From Pachysolen tannophilus NRRL Y-2460 (Eukaryota; Ascomycota; Pichiomycetes; Alaninales; Pachysolenaceae): DNA of 64,000 nt. Positions 1 through 10,837 of this stretch are shown one piece after another. The DNA lies in assembly GCA_001661245.1 (NCBI GenBank), contig KV454012.1, positions 548,174 through 612,173 of the forward strand. Direction: 5' to 3'. The notes under the pieces were generated by a model. The model had not been told where the DNA came from and did no database searches. It was given only the letters and a program-made list of their open reading frames with translations. Position 1 is the stretch's first letter. Each line of letters starts with the position of its first letter. A program made the translations under genes and the position numbers.

Positions 1-294
1 GTTCATGCAATAAATTCAGGGGAAAATGGTAATAAAGAGTTAATGAATATTTTAAAATTAAGAACTGAAAGTGAAGATTTAAAAAAATATGTTGTTGAAG
101 AAATCTTACAAAAAAAAACCAATAGTTTTAAATACTGTGAAGATACTTTAAATACTTTAAAAGTACAGGGAAACCATTTATTGGATGGAATATTTAAAAG
201 AATTAGGGAAGTGGATAATAGGCCCGATTTGGTGGATGATATTGATCTGTTAAGAGGTGTGTTATACAAGTTGTGTGACGTACAAGAATTTTGA
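1..294 (+). CDS. 3' end of an unidentified gene (partial)
   Basis: Open frame 1 runs from the first base of the window to a TGA at 292-294, so the gene begins upstream. The visible 97 residues are Lys/Glu-rich and read as helical, possibly coiled-coil. They end in a leucine-rich stretch (DLLRGVLYKLCD) and then VQEF. I do not recognise the family. The ATG at 43 is in frame but is probably internal, because codons before it stay open to the window edge. The gene converges with the minus-strand gene ending at 386, and only about 90 AT-rich bases separate the two stops. Confidence 0.6.
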   Translation, partial: VHAINSGENGNKELMNILKLRTESEDLKKYVVEEILQKKTNSFKYCEDTLNTLKVQGNHLLDGIFKRIREVDNRPDLVDDIDLLRGVLYKLCDVQEF

Positions 295-385
295 TAATTT
301 ACATATTTATATATATATATTGTATATATAAAATTCAACTAATTTATTATTTCATATGCACACTTTACATATATATATATATATA

Positions 386-1786
386 TCAACCCATATCCAA
401 ATCGCCATCATTATCAATAATTGGCCCATCATTATCATTGTCGTTATTATTATTAGTCTTTGTGTTCGAAAAACTTTCTTGGAAACTACTATCATTTTTA
501 CAGATTGTTTCATCTCCAACTTCAATTTCACCGTTACTATCCATAGGGGTCTCATTTGCATTAGACCCAGTTACTGCGGGAATAATTTCATTGATATCTT
601 CGTCATCAAACATGCTAAAACTATCACTGTTGTAGCCCTTATCATCTGTTGTATCTCCATAATAGTTACCGTAAGTGTTATTGATCCTTCTTTTGGATGT
701 TGGAGATGGAGTTGAGGTTTGAAAACTATGCTGAAATGTATTTATAAACCTTGGTGATTCATTGTAGTTATAGTTACTACCAATAGTATCATCACCGTAA
801 TTATAATTATCATAAACATGCTTATTCATTTCATCAGAATAATAAGAGTAATGCGGTTCATCTTCAATGTCATTTTTAATTTCTTCAATCTTGTTAGTTC
901 TCAAGTCAACTTCAGAGACATTACTATTGTAATACATCAGGTTCCTTTTATTGTTATTTTGTAACCATTTCCGGAAAATAAGCCATACAAGTAATTTAGG
1001 ATTATAATATTTGATCAAAGACCAATATTCTTGAACGTAAACCTCATAATATAGTTCTTCATTTGAAATTGAAATTTCATCTGAAGTTTTATTTTGCTTC
1101 AAGTGCTTATATAATTTCAATTTCCGATTATCATCATCGTCACTCATCAAGTCATCATCATAATCATCATCATCATCGTCAGTCAGAGAAGTGTCTTCAG
1201 TATCTGTATCGATATTTTTCTTCTTTTCCCGTAACTTTCTTTCACGTTTTTTTCTTGAAAGCAATTTTTCAAAACTAAATTTCTTACGCTCAATTAAATA
1301 TTTTTCATTTTTATTTTTAGATTCATCAGTGAAAATCTCATTAATTGGCTTTAAAAAACTCAGAGGAATAACCACATTTTGATGCATTTTGTCTTGTAAA
1401 TCAAAAGGTTTTGTCTTTTTATAATCAATCTCCGTATCGGGATTCTCTTGTAAAAACTGATCAATCGATGGAATGAAAATAACATCTTTTGATGACGTAT
1501 CCATATAATCAGCATCCACCGTTTCCGTTGTTACTGAATTACCATTATTTAAACCCGGTGAACCTTCAGGCGATGATTGAAACACAGATTCTTGAAGACT
1601 CAACCCAGACAAACCTTCAATAAGCCTTTTCTTCAATGAACGATTCACCTCATCATCACTATCATTATTATGCCTCTTCACACCAAACCCACCACTATAA
1701 TCAACATTACCACACTTGTATGTTTTAGCATTTTCGCTACTACTACCATTATCGTAAAAATGAGTTGAATATGGAGTAAAACTCAT
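386..1786 (-). CDS. Acidic, largely disordered protein of unknown function (466 aa)
   Basis: The frame begins at ATG 1786 and is uninterrupted. The N-terminal third is Ser/Asn-rich. A basic stretch (about residues 165-190, rich in Lys and Arg) is followed by an Asp-rich tract at about 195-220. The only part that looks folded is around residues 243-275, with YEVYVQEYWSLIKYYNPKLL and then WLIFRKWL, an aromatic helical segment. The C-terminal part is Asn/Tyr-rich and ends in an acidic tail. There is no membrane segment or signal peptide. I do not recognise a family. It shares a 629-bp divergent promoter region with the gene starting at 2416. Confidence 0.7.
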   Translation of the reverse strand: MSFTPYSTHFYDNGSSSENAKTYKCGNVDYSGGFGVKRHNNDSDDEVNRSLKKRLIEGLSGLSLQESVFQSSPEGSPGLNNGNSVTTETVDADYMDTSSKDVIFIPSIDQFLQENPDTEIDYKKTKPFDLQDKMHQNVVIPLSFLKPINEIFTDESKNKNEKYLIERKKFSFEKLLSRKKRERKLREKKKNIDTDTEDTSLTDDDDDDYDDDLMSDDDDNRKLKLYKHLKQNKTSDEISISNEELYYEVYVQEYWSLIKYYNPKLLVWLIFRKWLQNNNKRNLMYYNSNVSEVDLRTNKIEEIKNDIEDEPHYSYYSDEMNKHVYDNYNYGDDTIGSNYNYNESPRFINTFQHSFQTSTPSPTSKRRINNTYGNYYGDTTDDKGYNSDSFSMFDDEDINEIIPAVTGSNANETPMDSNGEIEVGDETICKNDSSFQESFSNTKTNNNNDNDNDGPIIDNDGDLDMG

Positions 1787-2415
1787 ATATTTTTAACAAA
1801 AACCCACAAAGAAAGAAACAAAAAAAAAAAACAAGAAAAAAAATTACTTTTACCGTCCTTGCTTCCCTTTAGCTTTTTCACCACAATTCATAAAAGAAAA
1901 ATTAATTCCAATCAAGAGAATAACAATAAAAGATAAAAACCTTGTATAAATAGATATTTAATTTTTCTATACGCATTGAAACAATTTTTAATCCGCCACC
2001 CAAAAACAGTAATTAATTTCAGTTTTCTTAATAAGGAAGTCTCTAGAAAAGTACTTCCTAATGAGGAAATACTGCTCTTCTTCTCTTCTCTTCCCTGTTC
2101 AATTTGGCTTAGAAAAAAAAATCTTTACTACCCTAATCTCCGATTAGGAAAGAGGTAAATAATACCAATAATACCGATAATAGTATCATCTATATAATTT
2201 CAGCCTTTTCATAAAGTAGAAAAAAAAAAGGTTTTGATTTTTTGGTCGTTGTTTCTAACTTCTTTGGATATAGTATTGATAGTAGAAGAGCTTGAAAGTA
2301 TTTGTCGTTATTATTTTTGTGTGAGTTTGTGTTAATCTGTGAGTCTGTGAGACTGTGAATCTGAGGTTTTTTTTTTTGAAAGTTTTCATCGTTATTATAA
2401 TTTAGTAGAATTGAG
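1787..2415. promoter_or_regulatory. Divergent intergenic region
   Basis: This is the shared upstream region of the unknown acidic gene (minus) and the disordered gene at 2416 (plus). It is AT-rich with A and T runs. A stretch at about 2330-2360 repeats GTGAGTCTGTGAGACTGTGA-like units just before the plus-strand gene. I see no RNA gene or convincing ORF. Confidence 0.4.
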
Positions 2416-4713
2416 ATGAGCAATAGTGCTATTACTACCCCGGTTCATCGATACTCGGCATCCAATAATAGTAATAATATTGGGTCTCATTCACCTTCAC
2501 CAATCCCAAGTAGTAAATATAGTTTTGATGGTGGTAATAATAATAACAATAATGAATTTAATCAAAATACTACTCAGAGAAGTCCACTTTATCATCCAGT
2601 TTCAAGTCCTAAACCAAGCACTAGCAGTATTTTGAAAAGACCCTCAATGTATGTGAGCACAAATGCTTCTTCTTGGGGTGAGAAAGAGCAAAAGCAACAA
2701 CAACAGCAACTGCAACTGCTGTTGCTGTTACAGTCTCCTCTGAGTTCAATAAGAGCAGGTTCTCCTGCTGCATTTATAAAAAATTCAAAAAGAAATGAAA
2801 GCAGTTTAAGTGCTATTTCTAGTGAACAACAGATTAAAGAATTAAATAGTATGATTGATGATTTTAAAGTAGATAATGGTAATGGGGCAGGAAAGGATGA
2901 TGGATCTCCATTCAAGCAAGGCCATAGGATTAAATCACTGTCTACATCATCACCTGCAAGAATTAATCCACCAAGTATTTATCAACAACCACCATCACCA
3001 ATTGCGTCAAGATATAATAGTAATTCACCTTTAGGATCGAATCAAAATTCTCCTAGTGCTGCGAGCAGAGTACTGTATTCACGTAGAAGTAGTGCTACGA
3101 TAGATGCAGATTTGAATAAACTTATTTCGGTTTTGCGTTCAAAAGGTCAAGTTTTATCACCAGAAGATATAAATGAATTAAGAGAATTGAACAAGAGACC
3201 ATCTCATTCACGTATTTCAGAAATGTCACAATATTCTGGTGTTGTAGAAGAAGTACAATTTCGTGAGATTGTTGGGGATGAAAGAACTAGTGGTCCTGCT
3301 TTAGTTGAAGTGAGGAAAAGTGGTGTATCTTCAAACGGATCATATGGTGAAGAAGATCAATTTAAAAAATTAAATGCTGAAAATGATGTAAAAATTGGAA
3401 ATAATAATCTAGGAGAATTTGTTAAAGAATCACCAATGGATGATACGGACTCTGTTTTATCATCTGCATCAGTTATACCAATTGGACCATTAAAGACGGC
3501 AACGCCGACAGCGACAACGACAACGAAGGCAGGTATTTTAACTTCAAATGCAGCAACACCTTCTTCGAAATCACTTATTGCCACTCGAGCTCCTGATGTT
3601 TCACAAGTGACAAGAGTTGAAGAACTGATTCCTGCAAGGTCCAGTAGAAGACCAAGAAGTGCAATTGTTCTTTCACAAAACAATATTCTTATAAGAGATG
3701 ATCCTAGAGCCAATCGTCATCGTAGTTCAAAATCAACATATTCATTAGCTGGAACTGCAAGGTCTTCTCCAATTACAACACCAACTGGAGTAAGAAGAAG
3801 ATCATTACCTCCAAGTGTTGCGCCACCAAAATTATCTGATTCAATAGCACTGCCACTTCAAGTTTCTCAACTGCCACAACCTATAAACACAGCTAGACTT
3901 TGTTCTGGTGCAAAACCATTACCGGAGGCACCTCTTGATGATGATGATGAAGATGATGATGATGTCATCAATAATGACACCAATGATGATGACCAGGGTG
4001 ACGATGAGTTTGCCATTACAACGGGGTCTGAAAATTTGGATAAATTAGGGTCACCACAATTTACGAATGATTCATCATTTGGTACTACAACACTGGCAGA
4101 TTCATCTGTTAAAGGTGGGAAAGAAGAAAATGAATTGGATCTATCTTCATATCCAGTACCCAATCTGGTAAACCAACATGATGGTATATTTGAAGATATA
4201 ATACCACCCGCAAAGATTTTAAAAGAAGGTGGTAATATTTCAACAAGTACTGTTATAACAGATGTTGCATCATTTCATACTGCAGATAATGCAAGTTTAA
4301 AAAATTTAAGTAATGAAGAAATTAAAGATAAACAAGAAGGACAAAAGAAATCCGATCATAAGAAAAGTAAAAAAAATCGTCGTTCAAATACAGGTAAACT
4401 ACACAGTATAGATAATGGTAATAATAAGAATAAGAAAAAAAATTCATCTATAACAACAGTACCTTCAGTTTCAACTTTCCCATATAATTTAAGTAATAAA
4501 AATATAGCTAAATTATTAGAAGCTACTGATGGAGGTATCATAGGTGAAGAATTTGAAAAATTAGATTTACCACTTGATGAAAAAAGGTATTTAGAAAAAT
4601 TAGTTGATGCAGTAGCTAGACTTGCCACAGATTCTATGACTGATCCAGAAAGAAAAGAAGGTACTATTGAAAGAATGAAACAAGCCTTAAGAATTCTAGA
4701 AGGTTTCGAATAA
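2416..4713 (+). CDS. Long disordered protein with conserved-looking C-terminal helix; possibly Nba1-like (765 aa)
   Basis: ATG at 2416 opens a 765-residue frame. Most of it is low-complexity Ser/Asn/Pro/Thr sequence with many Ser-Pro and basic-Ser sites (for example RRSSAT, RRRSLPP), an acidic Asp tract at about residues 508-525 and a Lys-rich patch at about 640-680. The last 60 residues look folded and helical: EFEKLDLPLDEKRYLEKLVD is followed by VARLATDSMTDP and a closing ALRILEGFE. That layout (phosphorylated disordered body and short C-terminal helical module) resembles the yeast bud-neck protein Nba1, but I recall that protein only loosely, so the name is a suggestion. A profile search with the last 70 residues would decide. 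Confidence 0.7.
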   Translation: MSNSAITTPVHRYSASNNSNNIGSHSPSPIPSSKYSFDGGNNNNNNEFNQNTTQRSPLYHPVSSPKPSTSSILKRPSMYVSTNASSWGEKEQKQQQQQLQLLLLLQSPLSSIRAGSPAAFIKNSKRNESSLSAISSEQQIKELNSMIDDFKVDNGNGAGKDDGSPFKQGHRIKSLSTSSPARINPPSIYQQPPSPIASRYNSNSPLGSNQNSPSAASRVLYSRRSSATIDADLNKLISVLRSKGQVLSPEDINELRELNKRPSHSRISEMSQYSGVVEEVQFREIVGDERTSGPALVEVRKSGVSSNGSYGEEDQFKKLNAENDVKIGNNNLGEFVKESPMDDTDSVLSSASVIPIGPLKTATPTATTTTKAGILTSNAATPSSKSLIATRAPDVSQVTRVEELIPARSSRRPRSAIVLSQNNILIRDDPRANRHRSSKSTYSLAGTARSSPITTPTGVRRRSLPPSVAPPKLSDSIALPLQVSQLPQPINTARLCSGAKPLPEAPLDDDDEDDDDVINNDTNDDDQGDDEFAITTGSENLDKLGSPQFTNDSSFGTTTLADSSVKGGKEENELDLSSYPVPNLVNQHDGIFEDIIPPAKILKEGGNISTSTVITDVASFHTADNASLKNLSNEEIKDKQEGQKKSDHKKSKKNRRSNTGKLHSIDNGNNKNKKKNSSITTVPSVSTFPYNLSNKNIAKLLEATDGGIIGEEFEKLDLPLDEKRYLEKLVDAVARLATDSMTDPERKEGTIERMKQALRILEGFE

Positions 4714-4747
4714 GTAACATAATATATATATATATAAAACGGTTTTT

Positions 4748-4781
<34 letters not shown>

Positions 4782-6472
4782 ACAGTTTTAAATTAAATTT
4801 TTTTTAATTGTTTTATTTTTGTTTTACTTTTGTTTTGTTTTGTTTTATGTCATTCCAATCGCTTATTTCCCATTGCCCATCGCCCAAAAAAAAAAAAAAC
4901 AAAGTAAAAGGGGAACAGAAACTAATTAAATAAAAGAATTTTTTTTTCCCCCTTGTTATCCTCCTCTATATCTATGTATCAACCTATTTTTTCCCCTCGC
5001 CCCTCTTGTTTTCATGTTTTCTTAATTTTCCTGCTCGATCTAATTGAGGCGTCTATATGCGTCATTTTTATTTTAATTTTAATTTTATTTTTAAAGAAAA
5101 AAATTCTTACCTTGCCTTATCTTTTAAAAAAAAGTTTTCGCGATTTTGAAAGGGGTCCAAATTTAAATAATAATAATAAATCAGAAAAGAAATAAACTGC
5201 AGAACATCGCAGAAAAAATTCGCCACCCACAGAAATCAATGATTTCATAAAAACGTAATTGCTCTTTTGTATGTATGTAGAAAACAACAAGAATTTAAAA
5301 ATTTAAGAATTGAAAAGATGGTAGAAAAATATATAGATAGATTGGTAAAGATGTAGAGATGAATCTCTAAGCAGCTTAAATAGAAGATCTTTTTTTCTTT
5401 TCTTTCTTTTTCATTTTTCATTTTTACTTTCTATTGTTATTTAAATATATGTAGCAAGTTTTCATTTTTTGTTTTTTTTTAATGACCTCAAACTATGTTT
5501 TATATTGTTTCTTCGTGTTACTTATTACTTGCTATGAATATGTATGTACTCCTGATGCTAAATTAAAAGAATCTACTTGAATCCGAGCTTTGTCGCTTTT
5601 AAATTTAACAGTTAATTACTACACTACTAGGAATGAAAGCAATATAAAAGATATAAAAAAAAAGAACTTTTTAAAAAAAAAAGACCATAAATCTAGAACC
5701 AAGTTTTTTCTTAACAATTACTATATATTATTATATAGCCTGTACACATCCTACTACTATTATACATATAAAATTATACCTAGTCTTAAAATACATAAAT
5801 TTGCTTTCCCAGAAATATAAAAAAAAAAAAAAAAAAATATAATAAAATAAAATAAATTAGGAGGTATTAAATATCGTTTGATGATTTTATTTATCTTCTT
5901 GATTTGAATGAGGGATGAGAATACTTTTTATATAATATATATATATATAAAAAAGAAATTTTTTTTATAAAAAAACAATCTTTTTTTTTCTGTTATCTAT
6001 CATTCACTATAATATAGAAAATAATATATATATATATATATATAAATTAGAAATTATATATTATATTATTATTATTACTTATCGTCTTTTACACTTTTTC
6101 ACAATTTTTTTTTTTCTTTTTTTTTTTAATCTTATTTTTTAAAAAAAATTATTTTCTGGTATTATACTTTATAATTGTCATATCGTTACTTTTTTTTATA
6201 AGAATCCATCAACAAGTTATACCCCGATAAAGGATTCTGATAAGTATTATTTTTTTTTTTTTTTTCAAAGTCATCATCACTATACCATAGAGAGATTTTT
6301 TTTTATTTTTTAATAGCGGTTCTTAGAGTTATCATCATCAACTAAATTCAACTTAATTTTTTTTTTTTTTATCTTTTCATAGATCGAGGGGAAAATTAGT
6401 ATTCTTTATATTATCAATCAATCATATCAAAAGAAAATTAAAGATAAAGATAAAGATAGAGATAGAGAGATT
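4714..6472. other. Intergenic region, no gene seen
   Basis: These 1.76 kb lie between two plus-strand genes. They hold an ATT trinucleotide run (about 4750-4780), long A/T homopolymers, a TA tract (about 6023-6044) and a GATA-rich purine leader (about 6438-6470) just before the PSP1 start. Short open frames here are AT-rich and have no protein character. The length suggests a long 5' leader or regulatory region for PSP1. Confidence 0.5.
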
Positions 6473-8995
6473 ATGGCTTTACAAAGGCATCAGCAAGAAA
6501 ATGCAAGTAATATTGCAGTAGATACCCTGACAAGCGTTATAAGTCCAGTACCATCAGATACATTTAGTAGAAGTGATGCTTCATCCAGTGGAGACCCGAA
6601 ATTTAACAAGTCGAATTTCTTGGAGCTCTTCCATCAGAGTACTCCGAACAATAATAATAATAATAATAATAACAATAATACCAATACTAGTACTAAGAAT
6701 TTTAACTCACACTACTCTACTGGAAGCTGCAGGTCATCGTTATCGGATACAAATTCTTTATTTTCAGATAGTAATACAAACGGTGGTGCCAATGGCAATT
6801 CAGAGCATAAACACAATGTGTCCATATCGAGTGATCAGACGGCAGTTGACACGATGTTGATGAATGAGGGTTATAAATGGGGTAGGAAATTAAGCCTTGC
6901 CGAGAGTGACCAGATTGTTTCACCTGTCGCAGCGAGTGATCCATTTGAATTGAACCAGTCTTTATGGTCGTCGTTGAACCAAGGCAATGGTATTAGCATT
7001 GGCAATGGCATCACCAATGGTAATAGTAATAGTAATAGTAATGGTAATAGTAACGGCCATGCTGGTGGACATGCTGGCGCTGGCAGTGGGTTCGAAGACG
7101 TTAACCGTCGTTTTAGTTCAGGCGCCCCTGATAACACTAATAAGTCGCCAAGAGGAGTTAACGGGCATAACTCTGTCCCTTCGGGTTCGATAATGAGTGA
7201 TTTTGCTCCCGGCTCCTTTCAACAGCAGCAGCAGCAACAACAGCAATCCAATGCTGACCTGCAAAATTACGGTTTGTTAGGTGCTGCTTTTAATTCAAGA
7301 AGGTCCTCGAATTTCAGAGAAGCGCCACAGTTGAATAACTCTATTTTCAACAGTCAAGGGTCAGGCGCAGGCTCAGGTTCTATTTCAACGGGTGTCTCTA
7401 ATGGAATAAACAGTGCTGACTACCACCCAAATGGTCATCGCCATTCGGTTAGTTCCGCGCTTGCTGCAACAACGGGAGATATGTATTCAAGTGTTCCAGA
7501 CTCTGCTACTTCGCCCACTTGGATCCCATCAGCTAGTAGTGGTAGTGGTAGTGGCCAGAACTATGGTAATAAACAATCAGCTACTGCTGCTCAATTGAAT
7601 TCAGCACACGCGCAAGCTCAAGCTCAGGCTCAAGCTCAGGCTCAGGCTCAGGCACAAGCTCAGGCTCAAGCACAAGCTCAGGTACAAGCACAAGCACAAG
7701 CACAAGCCTACAACAATTATGGACAGCGTGTTGCTGATTACTATGAGTCGCCAGCACTTAGAAGACACTCTTACGCTGCTGTTGGAGATAATCAATGGCT
7801 TAATGAAGGATATGGAGGATTACCACCACCAGCAAACCCTAACTTGTACCAGCAGACAGCCACTGATAATTTCAACGATGATCGTGGATATATGCAAAGG
7901 CTTTCAGCAGATTTTGGTGCTTTGGGTGTAAATCCTAACATGTATCCACTGCAGCATTTGCAACAACAAAATCTGCATTCGCATACTTCTAATCTGCCTC
8001 TGCAGACACAGCAGCACCAGCAAGCCGGCTACAATAATAATATTGGGTTTTCAGTTGACGATATGGGTCTTCGTGATGTATCTGTTCCTAGTGAGAGTCC
8101 AGAAATTTTTAAAACTGCATATGCGGCTGTTGATTCTTACTTTACCAATGATGAATTTAATAGAGTTCATATTTCTGGTAAGAGTTCACTTGATTTACCA
8201 TCAACTTTAGATTCATTAACTAAGAATGGTATTCAATTACCTAGATTTCCAGGAAGTTCTTTTCCAGGTGCTGAATTAATTTTGATTGCATTCAAAGCAG
8301 GAAGAGTTGATGTTTTCTGTTTACCGGAGAACTCTGGTTTAATACTCAATATTGGTGATTTGGTATTTGTAGAAGCTGATAGAGGTAGAGATTTGGGTAA
8401 AGTTGTTCGCTTGGATATATCTATAGATGAAGCCAGATTATTGAAGTTAAAGCAGCATCAAGAGCAACAAGCAGCTTTAGCTGATAATGAACAATTGGCA
8501 CAGAATGGGGTTTTAACGTTATTGAATAACATTCAACAACCTCAGGCACAACAAGTGCAGCAACAACAACAACAACTGCAACAGCAGCAACAACTGCAAC
8601 AACAAATTCCTTCATTGCACTTTCCAAAACCAATTATTCGATTTGCCCAACCTGCAGAAGTGTCTCAATTACCTAGTAAGATGACAGATGAAGAAAAAGC
8701 ACGCCGTGTATGTGCAATGAAAGTGAAAACTCATGGGTTAACAATGTCTGTTGTTGATGCAGAATATCAATGGGACAGACGTAAGTTGACTTTTTACTAT
8801 GCAGCAAATCAAAGAATTGACTTTAGAGAATTAGTTAAAGAATTATTTCGTATTTATAAAACTAGAATTTGGATGTGTGCTGTTAGTGGTGGCCTTAACA
8901 ATCACAACAATTACAACGATTACAATGATGAATTTGGTAAAACCTTGGAGCAAATTGGTGGCTTAACAAATGGGAATAACGGTTATGGATCCTAA
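6473..8995 (+). CDS. PSP1: PSP1-domain protein (840 aa)
   Basis: This is a homologue of S. cerevisiae Psp1, an Asn/Gln-rich protein first found as a suppressor of DNA polymerase alpha mutants; my recollection is that the S. cerevisiae protein is of very similar length. The N-terminal two thirds is disordered, with Asn runs (about residues 61-70), poly-Gln (about 250-260) and a long alternating Gln-Ala tract (about 380-413). The folded PSP1 domain occupies about residues 600-810. It opens with GDLVFVEADRGRDLGKVV, the typical start of the PSP1/YaaT fold, is split by a Gln-rich insert at about 690-715, and resumes with ARRVCAMKVKTHGL, ending at RIDFRELVKELFRIYKTRIW. The ATG at 6473 is preceded by a purine-rich leader. 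The molecular function in yeast is not well defined. Confidence 0.88.
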   Translation: MALQRHQQENASNIAVDTLTSVISPVPSDTFSRSDASSSGDPKFNKSNFLELFHQSTPNNNNNNNNNNNTNTSTKNFNSHYSTGSCRSSLSDTNSLFSDSNTNGGANGNSEHKHNVSISSDQTAVDTMLMNEGYKWGRKLSLAESDQIVSPVAASDPFELNQSLWSSLNQGNGISIGNGITNGNSNSNSNGNSNGHAGGHAGAGSGFEDVNRRFSSGAPDNTNKSPRGVNGHNSVPSGSIMSDFAPGSFQQQQQQQQQSNADLQNYGLLGAAFNSRRSSNFREAPQLNNSIFNSQGSGAGSGSISTGVSNGINSADYHPNGHRHSVSSALAATTGDMYSSVPDSATSPTWIPSASSGSGSGQNYGNKQSATAAQLNSAHAQAQAQAQAQAQAQAQAQAQAQAQVQAQAQAQAYNNYGQRVADYYESPALRRHSYAAVGDNQWLNEGYGGLPPPANPNLYQQTATDNFNDDRGYMQRLSADFGALGVNPNMYPLQHLQQQNLHSHTSNLPLQTQQHQQAGYNNNIGFSVDDMGLRDVSVPSESPEIFKTAYAAVDSYFTNDEFNRVHISGKSSLDLPSTLDSLTKNGIQLPRFPGSSFPGAELILIAFKAGRVDVFCLPENSGLILNIGDLVFVEADRGRDLGKVVRLDISIDEARLLKLKQHQEQQAALADNEQLAQNGVLTLLNNIQQPQAQQVQQQQQQLQQQQQLQQQIPSLHFPKPIIRFAQPAEVSQLPSKMTDEEKARRVCAMKVKTHGLTMSVVDAEYQWDRRKLTFYYAANQRIDFRELVKELFRIYKTRIWMCAVSGGLNNHNNYNDYNDEFGKTLEQIGGLTNGNNGYGS
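7606..7710 (+). repeat. Hexanucleotide repeat encoding (Gln-Ala)n
   Basis: About 17 copies of CAAGCT, CAGGCT or CAAGCA units lie in frame inside the PSP1-like gene. They encode alternating Gln and Ala with one Val. Codons alternate between synonymous forms, so the repeat has partly decayed at the DNA level while the protein pattern is kept. Confidence 0.85.
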
Positions 8996-9748
8996 TTTTT
9001 ATAACGACTAATATGGTTTGGATGTTATACATACGGAACAATATTTGTTTTATTTTTTATATTTTTTTAATTTTATTATTACTTTAGGTTTTTTTTTTCA
9101 AAAGAAAAAAAAAGGGGATTGTTATACATATCGAACGGTTTTTTTTGTTTCATCTTCGAAAAAGGATTTTTATTATGGTAAGGTATTTGTTTAGAAGTAC
9201 ATCAAAAAGGTACAGTTGCTTTATTTTTTAATTTTTAATTCTTTTATATCTTTTTTTTTTTTATTTTTATTTTTATTTTTATTTTCATGAACACAAAATT
9301 AGGATGTGGTTTTAGAGATCTGACTGTTTATTATTATGATCATATACAATTTTTTCATTTTTTTTTTCTCTTATACATCATCTACTAAATGACTATATAT
9401 GTTTTTTTTTTTTTTTTTATTTTATTATTATTTTATTTTCAAGCTGTTAGAGAAATACATTATTATTAAATATACCTTTAAAATTGTATAGTAACGAAAA
9501 ATATTATATTTATGTATGGAAAAAAGGTGAAAAAAATGATTTAAATTGAAAAATTAGAGTCGTGTCTTTAAACCCCAAAAATTATAATTTTTCAAGTTAA
9601 TTTTTTTCTTTTTCATGAATATGGATGTTATTTTTCAGGTATTATTTATATAATTGATGAAATACCATTAATTCTTGAATTTTTAAAATTTTTAAAAATT
9701 TTGAATTTTTGAATTGTTGGTAGAGTTGATAATCAGTAGTAGGAGAAG
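8996..9748. other. Intergenic region, no gene seen
   Basis: 753 bp of AT-rich sequence with several T runs longer than 10 lie between PSP1 and YML6, both on the plus strand. I see no RNA gene or conserved motif. Confidence 0.5.
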
Positions 9749-10633
9749 ATGTTTAGATATTCAACGCGAGTTGTTTCGACGATACAAAGAGTTTCAATAA
9801 AGACAGGGAATGTGAGGAGGCTGCTACTGACGCTGACACAAACTCAAACTCAGATGCAAACTCAAACTCTGAGTCTGACTGTAAATTCAAATGAAAATGG
9901 AAATCAAGATATACTACCTCATGCTGCTGATCTGCCACGATATGTTTTAACTACTTTGCGTTCATTTCCCTCTTTGGAACCACATTCGATTATGCCAGTT
10001 GCTATTGATTTTTTAGGATCTCCTTTAAGAAGAGATATTTTATGGAAAGCTGTTATTATGGAAGCAGATAATGCAAGAGTTGGAGCATCTAATCCACCAG
10101 GACGTGGAGAACATAAATATTCCCGTAGAAAATTATTTAAACAAAAGGGAACAGGTAGAGCTCGTGTTGGTGATGCCAATTCTCCAATTAGAAATAATGG
10201 TGCAGTTGCTCATGCTAGAACAGCTCCTAATGATTTTTCAACAGAGTTACCATTTAAAGTTTATGCCAATGCTTATAGAACTGCATTAAGTGATTATTAT
10301 AGAAATGATAAATTATTTATTATAGGAGGTGAAGAAGGACCAAGATTACCAACAGATAATTTAAATTTAGAAATAATAACAGATCAAAAACAAGCAACTG
10401 AACATTTTATAAATAAACATGAACTTAAAAATTTAAATTTGTTATTTATTCCAAATGATTTATCAAATTGTCATAATTTAGAAAAATCTATAAGAACTTT
10501 GAATAAAAAAAGAATTAAAATATTATCAAAAGAAGAAGTTGAAGTAAGAGATTTATTAAAGGCTAATAGGATATACATTGAAAAAGAAGCATTGGAATTT
10601 TTTGCAAAAGAATTTGCTGAAGAATTGGTATAA
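9749..10633 (+). CDS. YML6: Mitochondrial large-subunit ribosomal protein uL4m
   Basis: This is a 294-residue protein of the ribosomal L4 family (S. cerevisiae Yml6/MrpL4, 286 aa), which binds 23S-type rRNA near the exit tunnel of the mitochondrial ribosome. Residues 1-35 are Arg/Ser/Thr-rich without acidic residues (MFRYSTRVVSTIQRVSIKTG), as expected of a mitochondrial presequence. A Thr-Gln repeat follows. The L4 signature is clear at about residues 110-180: the basic loop KYSRRKLFKQKGTGRARVGD, then SPIRNNGAVAHARTAPNDFS. YML6 also lies beside RPS18 in S. cerevisiae (YML025C and YML026C), so this is conserved gene order. Confidence 0.93.
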   Translation: MFRYSTRVVSTIQRVSIKTGNVRRLLLTLTQTQTQMQTQTLSLTVNSNENGNQDILPHAADLPRYVLTTLRSFPSLEPHSIMPVAIDFLGSPLRRDILWKAVIMEADNARVGASNPPGRGEHKYSRRKLFKQKGTGRARVGDANSPIRNNGAVAHARTAPNDFSTELPFKVYANAYRTALSDYYRNDKLFIIGGEEGPRLPTDNLNLEIITDQKQATEHFINKHELKNLNLLFIPNDLSNCHNLEKSIRTLNKKRIKILSKEEVEVRDLLKANRIYIEKEALEFFAKEFAEELV

Positions 10634-10672
10634 CCATATAAATCATATTTGTATATAGTAAGCAATATAGTA

Positions 10673-10701
<29 letters not shown>
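10673..10701. repeat. (TA)n microsatellite
   Basis: About 14 TA dinucleotides lie just downstream of the YML6 stop codon. Similar TA tracts recur at about 6023-6044, 16797-16814, 30754-30781, 45150-45173 and 60811-60830, mostly in 3' or 5' flanks. Confidence 0.8.
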
Positions 10702-10703
<2 letters not shown>

Positions 10704-10791
10704 AAATAAGAAAAGCATCAACCATTAGTACTATTAGTACCACTAGTATTCATAGTAATATATTACTTAACTTAAATTATATTCCAACCGA

Positions 10792-10810
10792 TTAGGGTTC
10801 TTAGCCCTAA
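10792..10810. promoter_or_regulatory. Paired Tbf1-type telomere-like motif upstream of RPS18
   Basis: TTAGGG at 10792-10797 faces TTAGCCCTAA at 10801-10810, an inverted pair separated by three bases. RCCCTAA is the known Tbf1 site, and Tbf1 drives ribosomal protein genes in Candida-type yeasts in place of Rap1. It lies about 420 bp before the RPS18 ATG. The assignment is by motif only. Confidence 0.6.
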
Positions 10811-10837
10811 CTAGCCTTTTTCTTTTACTTAACTTGT

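Noticed and set aside
10792-10810. Internal telomere tract
   Set aside because: Only one inverted pair of TTAGGG-like units is present, not a tandem array. A Tbf1 site beside a ribosomal protein gene explains it better.
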